A DNA stretch of 64,000 bases from Stichopus chloronotus (Eukaryota > Echinodermata > Holothuroidea > Aspidochirotida > Stichopodidae), in NCBI GenBank assembly GCA_021234535.1, contig CM037848.1, positions 14,463,444-14,527,443 of the forward strand, read 5' to 3'. Below the pieces are notes generated by a model. It saw nothing but the letters and a program-made list of their open reading frames with translations. It ran no database searches and was not told where the DNA came from. A program made the translations under genes and the position numbers. Shown here one piece after another: positions 52,101 through 61,100 of this stretch (the stretch's first letter is position 1; each line of letters starts with the position of its first letter).

Positions 52101-55100
52101 AGAATGATAAAAAAAAAGAGAAAACAATAATATAAACCAACTAATGTATTGATTGATTGACTGCATGCTTAATTGATTGATTGGACTGATTGATTACTAA
52201 AACCAAAAAACAACACAAAAGGAAATGCAAAAGAGAAATAAAACACAAAGTAAACAAAAAGGGTGAACAATAGAACAAGATAGAGTACTAGGGGTAGCAA
52301 AAAAGAAGTGGAGAGGCTTAATTTTATTGGTGCCCCTTTTAAAAAATAACATACAGTCCAGTGGCAGGAGAATTTATCAAAATCAGCACTCTAAACAGCC
52401 AATCCTCACATGACATCATGTGTTTATGCTTTGTCGAGAGGAACATGTTCTGTCATGCAGAAAAGGTCTTCTCGAGACATGACTTTAGCACATCACGTGT
52501 ATTTTGTGAAGACCTATGTGATTCTAAACATTTACAAAATGAATATTCATTAGTCAGCACACTCACTACAGTGGGATTCGTCTGAACCGTCGTTACAGTT
52601 GGGGATCTTGTTGCAGACCAGTTGAAACGATATGCACGTACCGTCCGAACAGGCGAAGTTCCCTGACGCGCACGTGGGCGGTCCGGTATCTACGGGGCAA
52701 GATGTGAATCATTTAATCCACGACGAATGTGATGGTGTGATATAAGGCAGCTGATTAATCATACTGGCAATATATACTAATGCTAATACGGACAATATGG
52801 AGACATACCTGTTTATTAAAGGGGCTCATTGAGTTGATATCAGTAAAGATTGCGGTGATTTTGAAGTATGCAAACACACGACAATACTCACAATTAGCAT
52901 AATTAATCAAGTTTCACATCCAATAGTTATATGAAAACTGTCAATTTTTTCGAATTTTTGACCATTACTTGCTCTGATTGTGTGCATGTGAATGTACTAA
53001 TGTGAAAATGTCTGGTCACAAAGTTTCAAAAACCAAATTTAATCATTGGTTACTCACTAATTAATGTTCCAACGTATGTAAAACTTTGGGATCCTTTTAG
53101 TTTGACTGTTTGTCATTAGTATGTGAAGCAAACTTGACCGGTTTAGAAAAATTGAGTGAATTTCACAAAACAACTCAATGAGCCTCTTTAAAGAGGTTAA
53201 TCATTGAGTTGTTTTGTGAAAAATAAAAATATTCCTGAGCCGGTCAAGTTTCTTGCACATACTAATGACAACTGGTCGGACTAAGGGAATCCACATATGT
53301 CACATACAACTAAACATTAATGACTGAGTAATTAACGATTCAATTTGGTGTCTGAAAATTCCTGACCAGACACTTTTCCCATTAGTACTGATTCATATGC
53401 ACAGAGCCGGTATATGTTAGGATAAAAAATTCAAAAATTTTGACAGTTTTCCATAACTGCTGGATATGAAAAACTTGACTAATTATGCTTGTTATAAGAA
53501 TTAACATGTGTTTATGATTGTACCCTCCGGAAACTTATCGTCATCAACTCAATGAGCCCCTTTAAGTGTGTCAAATACGACAATTACAAAAGAGTTGCAG
53601 AGAAAAGGCTAGAAATGTGGTCATGCATTGCAACCACCATAACCATGAAGCTATTTTGATGTTGGGTGTATTTAATATATCCAACATCAAAATACTATGT
53701 TGGAAAATGTTTGAAGATGGGTCGACTTTCAAATGAAAGCAGTTTGATACCGACAGATATTATTGGCTTGTGGCTAAAATAGAACTATGGAAAAATAACA
53801 ATCCATGCAAGTCATTTGTTCACAGATTACTGCAAAAGATACTTGCATTAATGATGCTGGAGACAGAAATGCGTGGCAGTATTTCAAAACATATTCCCTG
53901 TGTATACATATTCTTAGCCTAATAGTGGATAAAAGTCGTCAATTTTTTATTTAAAAATACATTTGCAAACTCCATGGGTAAAACTACTTGCATCCATCTT
54001 GCTTTAAAATTAGTAATGCAACACATGCATCTGTCATTCATATCTCACATTTCATGGCCCATGCAATGTATACAAGAAGATAAAATGAATCAAAACCTCA
54101 TCTTTACAAACCATTTGTTTTGCAAGGCCCAATATATGGTACTCTCTGCCACACTGCTTTCGTATATTTCACATATTGCAATACATTGCTTTCATTTGAG
54201 AGGTTATTGAAAAAAGTACTTCATTCATAAACAATCATATTCATAATTTCTCATTTTCTTTTCTTCCTTTTTCTCTATGTAGTCTTTTGCTTTGTTTTAA
54301 AAGCTTACACCACTAGCTTTTCAGAGCTTCTTTTGGTTTCTCCTGGGTCACTTTAAATCTTGAAATTTTTCTTTATATGTATTTCATGTTCTGTATTATT
54401 TCTGAAAAAAATAGCTGAAAAAGGAAAGGAATGGAAGAACAAGGCCATGTTTTTCCCCAAAACAGTGAATAAATGGAAGTCCTTTCCTAAATAACCAGGG
54501 ATATGATTTAAAAGTGTTTTCTTTCTTCTACATTGAATTGCCTGCTTTATGACCAAAAAATGAGCCCACTGAAAAAAAGATGCTTCTACTTCAAAGAATG
54601 GAATATTGCTTAAGTCAAATGCCGTGACATGATGCACCGTCGATGAAACGCTAAGGGGTTTCAGTTCAATTTAAATGGATTATTAATCTTCAGAAATCAA
54701 ATTGTAAAATAAGGAAGACTGGATGAAGGCTACATGTCTATGACTATATGCTTTAGATGACCCACTTGCAATTAGTGATACAGATATCTAATTCAGACTT
54801 TGGATAGGGTGCTATAACCACGACATAAATGCAACATCTCCTGGACCCAACTATTTTGAAAATACGAATTTTTTTATCCTTGTGAGACAAATCGATACGA
54901 CAAAAGGACGTTCCCCATGTCCTAAATAATTGAACATTGTAATGCAATTCCTGTATATAAACCCTGTATCATTCGTGTACTTAAAACAAGCTGATCTCGT
55001 GAAAGACTTAACAAAAGAAAGTTGATGATGTAACAAAAGGTCACACACATAAATGATAGAGGTGTGACCTCAAAGACTAAACAGACTATGGTGCAGTGTC

Positions 55101-58100
55101 CTGACAAGGCTACTCTACAAACAACTGATTGCATACACAAAATCGTTCCTCTTTGGGTCTAGTAATTATGTACTGGTGGCAAACTAACTGACTGAAGCAC
55201 TACAAGGATATTTTAAAGGATGTACTGTCCTTGGATTTGGCGGTGAGTGGAGCATGTAAGATGGAGAGGAATGTTTATTTCACCACCTGCCAAACTGGGA
55301 TGGGGAATTATGAGGAACCGGACACATTCACAGCTGAGAGACAATTTTATCACGAACATCATGTACCTCTTTAACATGGGCATAGTCACATTGCATGTTC
55401 ATGAAATATGCTTTGAAGCAAGCAAAGACATTGTTGCAAAAAACTCACCGCACAATCGGTCGCTCTCGTCTGTTCCATCCCTGCAATCGTCTTCGCCATC
55501 GCACACCCAGCTCAAGGTGACACACCGGCCGTTTCCGCACAGGAACTCGGAATCCTCCAGGCATTCACGATAATCTGTCGGAAAGAAGAGACGACGTAAA
55601 ATCTGACGCCACCCTGGACAAAGAGCGGCTTTGCACGTTTCGATTTACAGATAAACATTTGACTGTGGGCAGATTCTTGGATACACAAACTGGCAGACAT
55701 GGATTTGTAACTGTGACAGATGCTTTGAATAACACACAAAGAAAGCCTACTGGGAGAGTGATCACATTGATAACATCCTTCTAAGTAGTACATCTGCATA
55801 ACATTATGATGCAATAAAGACCAAGAGGGTGTTAACTGATCTCTTCAATTCCCGAATTCTAAAATGAAAGAAGACATCAGGAAACTTGACCTTTTTTTCA
55901 AACAGGACGATAAATGAATCCTCACTTTGTGTTCATATGTTGACTAGAACCAATCGGTCTAGCAAAAGGTGCACCCACGTCCAATCTATCCTCTTGAAAG
56001 TAAAAGCTATTCAACGCAGTGCAAAAAGATGTGATATCTGATTTGGTGCTCCAAACCAAAGCAAGAGCCACGGGTCTCCGTGGTTGCTTTCGCAGATGTA
56101 CAGTAATATCAATGAGGAAAACGAGCAATTTGCATTATTTTGTACAATAGTCCATAAGGCCCATTTCCGACCATGAACCCTCATATCTTGAACATCCCAC
56201 AGTTACCCTATTGCTGATGTGACAGACACCTTTTATGACGTAAAATCTGTAGGAAAAGAAACACATTTCATGATTTTATAATATGGCCCATTTTGGACAT
56301 TGGACCCCAAATATGACAACACCCAGAAAGAATCACTTCGATAGTGTTTATGTAACCCACCATCAACAGTGTTACATACAACCTGTAAGACAAGAAGTAT
56401 TTTGAATGATTCAATAATGGCCACAGTGACCTTCCCCAAATAAATTTCTAAGACTGCAAAGGAATGACTACCATATTAGTAATGCAACATGATGTCAACT
56501 TAGCACCATGGGACCTTGGACCTGCACATTCCGAACATCCACAGAGAACTACCACAGTAGGGATAAGACACGACCTTAACTTGTATCATGTGCAATCTGA
56601 AGAAGTAATTTGAACAATGTCATAAAATGGCACATTTCAGACCTTGGACAAAATACTCCTGAACAAACTGAATGTACTGTTACCATAGAAGTTGTGACAC
56701 AACTTCAACTAAGTGCCATACAATCTGTAAAAGTTTGCATTTTGCATGATTTCATACAATGGCCCATATGGTCCATTTGAACCTTGGACCCAAAAATATT
56801 GAACACCCCTAAGGCACCACAACCATGGTAGCAATGTGATACAACCTCAACTTGTAAAATCTGATGAGATTCAATTGGTGTTCTTTCAAATAATGGGCCC
56901 TGTGGGCAACCCATGGCCTACATGTGACCTCTCACACCAACATTTTGTACACTCACAAAAGGATCATAATTCGAGAATCATTGTCCCCCAATTAAAAAAA
57001 TGCATCAAACACTATTGTAGTATACGTCACAAACGTTTATGTACCTATCATTTTGTAATATTTTAACAGAAAACCCCATTACTCTTACACTAAAGCAAAT
57101 TCAGTGATAAAATTAATGAACCATATAAGCATCCATAGCATGAAAGATGAGGAATTCCCTGTCTAACAGATACCTCAACACATACAGTTTACTGAGAGAT
57201 TAAATGTCCCCTACACTGATGATACACAATGTAGCAAACAGGAATTTCTGGCCAAAGTGGTATGGTAGCTTTAGAATGCCATTATATTACTGTTAAGGGC
57301 TACAATAGGCCCTTATTCCTTTGCCTCTAGCTTGACCTCCAGCAAAGCAAATCAATTTTATCCTCTCACTACTATGCATCCATGTACCACGTATACAATC
57401 TCTCTAAGCTTTCTACCTGCAGATATTGAGTTAAACAATAGGACAAACCTTCTAAATATGGCAGATCTACATACCGAGTTTGACTCTCATCTGACTTTCG
57501 CTCACTGAATTAGAGCCAACCCAAGCAACTGTCACAGACACAGACACACACACACACACACACCAACCTGACTACATATGTTTGTTTCATCTTGATCTTA
57601 CATTGATTCATACTTGGGAAAGAACCCTCAACACCCTTCGTCCTTACCGCATGATGCCCTTTCATCTGAGACATCCCCACAGTCATTGTCGTGGTCACAC
57701 TCCCATTCCTGTGGGATGCAGAGGCCATTGTTACAGGCAAACTGGTCTTCCGCACAAGTGGATCGTTCTTGAAGATGAGTTACAAAAGCAGAAAACAGGC
57801 AAAGAAATTGTTACCATTTTTCAAAACAATCTGAGTTTATAACTGAGTCATGGGGAGCAGCGTCAGCACTTTTTTCATTTATTCACCGGGTATAAGAAGA
57901 TGTGGCCAAAGAGATGATGGGCAAAATAAGAGCATTTATTTCTGGAGACTATTTACTCAAAATAAAATTTGATAAGTTGCTGCATTACTTGTGATACAGC
58001 CAGCTCCTTTTTCTAACTAGTCCATGAATTCTTCAGGGCAGAGTAGCATGGCGGTGTGCAGGCTAATATATTAACTGAGTGCAGAATGCAAGGAAAAAAT

Positions 58101-61100
58101 GCTATATTGTATGGAGACTCTATGTATAGTTCTCTTTTCTGTCATTTTCAGACTTGTCATAAGTTGTATGAATTATCACACTTACGTAATGTGTGCACCG
58201 GCAACCAGCGTGTAGGTCATTTTATCATCATCTATAAAGGATCACTCAGAAATATGAAAGCAGCACTCCCAATGAGGCTGCTGGCATGGGTGAAAATTCT
58301 AAAGCTGCACCCCAAAATAGAAAAAAGTATTTAGGACCCTTGTATAGGAGTGTGCAGGGTTGGGAGGTATGGTGGGGGGTGTCAAGGTTCTCACCACAGC
58401 CATTTTCATCTTCTGCATGTTCGCAGTCGCTGTCTCCGTCACATACCCACGTGTCGGGGATGCAGCGGCTGTGACCTGGTCTGTTTCTGGTGCAGGTAAA
58501 ATAACCCTCGCTGCACGTATGTTCATCTGGAAGAAATACAAGAAATCTTTAGTTACTGCTAAGATACCAACTTGACCTGACCAACAAGATATAAGTACAA
58601 TTGACCTGGTATACGTACAACTTGACCTTTTGACTGAGGTATATGTACAACTTGACCTGGTCACTAAAAGTATATGTTACCTACCCCAGAGCACTTAAGA
58701 CATATGCAACTTGATGTGTCCAATTATATATATGAACAACTTGATCAGGCCACTAAGGTTTATGTAAAACTTGACCTGATCAAGTGAACAACAAAATATA
58801 TACACAACTTGACCTAGCCACTAAAGGTGTGTATACCATTTGACATATCTAATAAGATATTTGTGCAACTTGACACCTGACCAGCGACATACATGTACGA
58901 CTTGATCTGACCAACAAGATACATGTCCAAGTTGATGTGGCCATCATTAGATATGTATAATTGGACCTAGCTATTAAGATATATGTACAGAAGCGTGACC
59001 TAGTCACCAAGATATTTGTACAGCTTGACCTTTCTACCAACATAGACATGAGTACAACTTGACCTGGCCATAAAGATAATAACTAAAACTTAACCTGACC
59101 CTCAAGATAAATGCAAACTTTGATCTGGCCACCAACATAGATATTGCGTACAACATGACCTGATAACTAAGATAAATGTTCGATTTTAGCCATTTTCCTT
59201 TTCTTTGGTTGTAAGATTAAAAGAAATCTCAATATTTGTGGAAGTAGCAACCGCAACAGAATGTCTGGAATAGCAGCTCAGTGAACCTTGTGAGTACAGA
59301 GAATGCTTATCACACCATCTGTCAGTCCAAGAAAAACTTCTTCAAAATGACTTGGTTTTTACTGTTATTTTGTTTTTGTTCTCCACACAAAACCCACCAC
59401 AATTAACATTTTCATCCGACCCATCACCGCAGTCATTATCCGTATCGCAGATCCAAATGTTTGGAATACATCGTCCATTGCCGCAGGAGAAGTAACCAGG
59501 CAAACACGTGAAAGAGTCAGTGCCTATAGCAAGGGAGGAAATCAAAAATATTCATGTTGTTAACGCTTTCCTGCCAGAAAAAAAAAAAAGCCAAAAGGCT
59601 TTGTGATTCCTTGCTACATGGTTATATTACAACAAACATGAATTATTCAAATGACAAGTATAAGATCAACTGCAGTTATTTCTCTTGATACACCACAAGC
59701 CTTTAACCCAAAATGACCTTTATTTTGGTGACCTAAAATGACTGCGACATTTGATGTCCACCAAAAGCAATAGGGATCACCTACCCAGGCCATACAACTC
59801 ACACATCAAGTACAGTATGAGTACGGTATGAAATCAGTCAACATTATCTCTCAGCTCCAAGAAACACACAAGTAATCAATGCTGCTTCTAGTCTTGCCTG
59901 TTGTTAGTTGAATCAAATAAATCAACCTTACCTCATCTGAACTCAGCTTGTCTGCCATATTTACCTCAAAATTCTTCGTAAACCACCAGGATAATTTCTT
60001 CCTTGTTACAAGTAGCTTTTAACACACTCAAAGTCCTGGTAAGTTGACCCTAAGTTATGATTCCTCCGCAATATTTTTGCTTCCTCCATCTTTTCCGACA
60101 TTGTGAAAGATGATTGAAAGTACTCCAATTTGATTGTTAAGAAACCTTGTTCTGCTACCAGCTGTTCCTCTGGATATTGATATTATCCAAATAAATGACA
60201 GAACAGATGTTTTTTTTTTTATTTTCTTCATTTTTTCATAAACCATTAAAATTCCATTGCATGCTTTTCTATCTGACCCCATGACCTCCCATACCAAGAC
60301 TCTCTCTCTGGACAACTTATTAGCCCCCCACACTAGAAGTTACTCACTAAGTTACAAATGCAGTACTGTAGGGAGCAATCCCATTGAGTTAACTGTGTGC
60401 GAGAGAATAAACACTTGCTATTGCACAATGTAGATCAATATATATTTGTACAGTAGTTTATAATAACCACAATAATGGTGTTTAGGCTATTATTATTGTT
60501 TTATAGTGAAAAATTATCCCTTCCTCTCTATTGATAAGCATTAAATTTCACAGGGTCGTGAACCTGTTAATAACAGACAACCTTATCAAGTTTAAAACAA
60601 ATCTGACCCATGGATAAGGAACTATGGCAGTTTTAAAATTTTTTATGTTTTACCCCATAACCTCATTAATATGCAAGATTTGGACACCAAAAACAATAGG
60701 GATCATCTACTCAATATGGGCAACCAACATGCCAAAAATGAAATTACTCAGAGTTACCCTTCTTGAGATAGAGTGTTTACGAGCAACTGTCACACACACA
60801 CACACAGACACACATACAGACACACACGACATCAGGACTGCATAGATTCCCCTGCCTACGGCAAGGAATCAAAAAAACACTCCGCAACGTAGCATTAAAA
60901 CTGTGAGAAAAGTTGTTTTTTGAATTTGAAAGTTTGAGGATCAGGAATACTGACGACTTAACACGGACCCTATACCATAGTGATTGTGGATTAACACAGG
61001 TGAAATGCACCCACTCTTTATGATAGGTGTTAAGGGGGGTAAAAAGGCAGGGTTGACCATCAGTCCCCATAAAAACCCAGACCTGCTCCGAGGAATTGCC

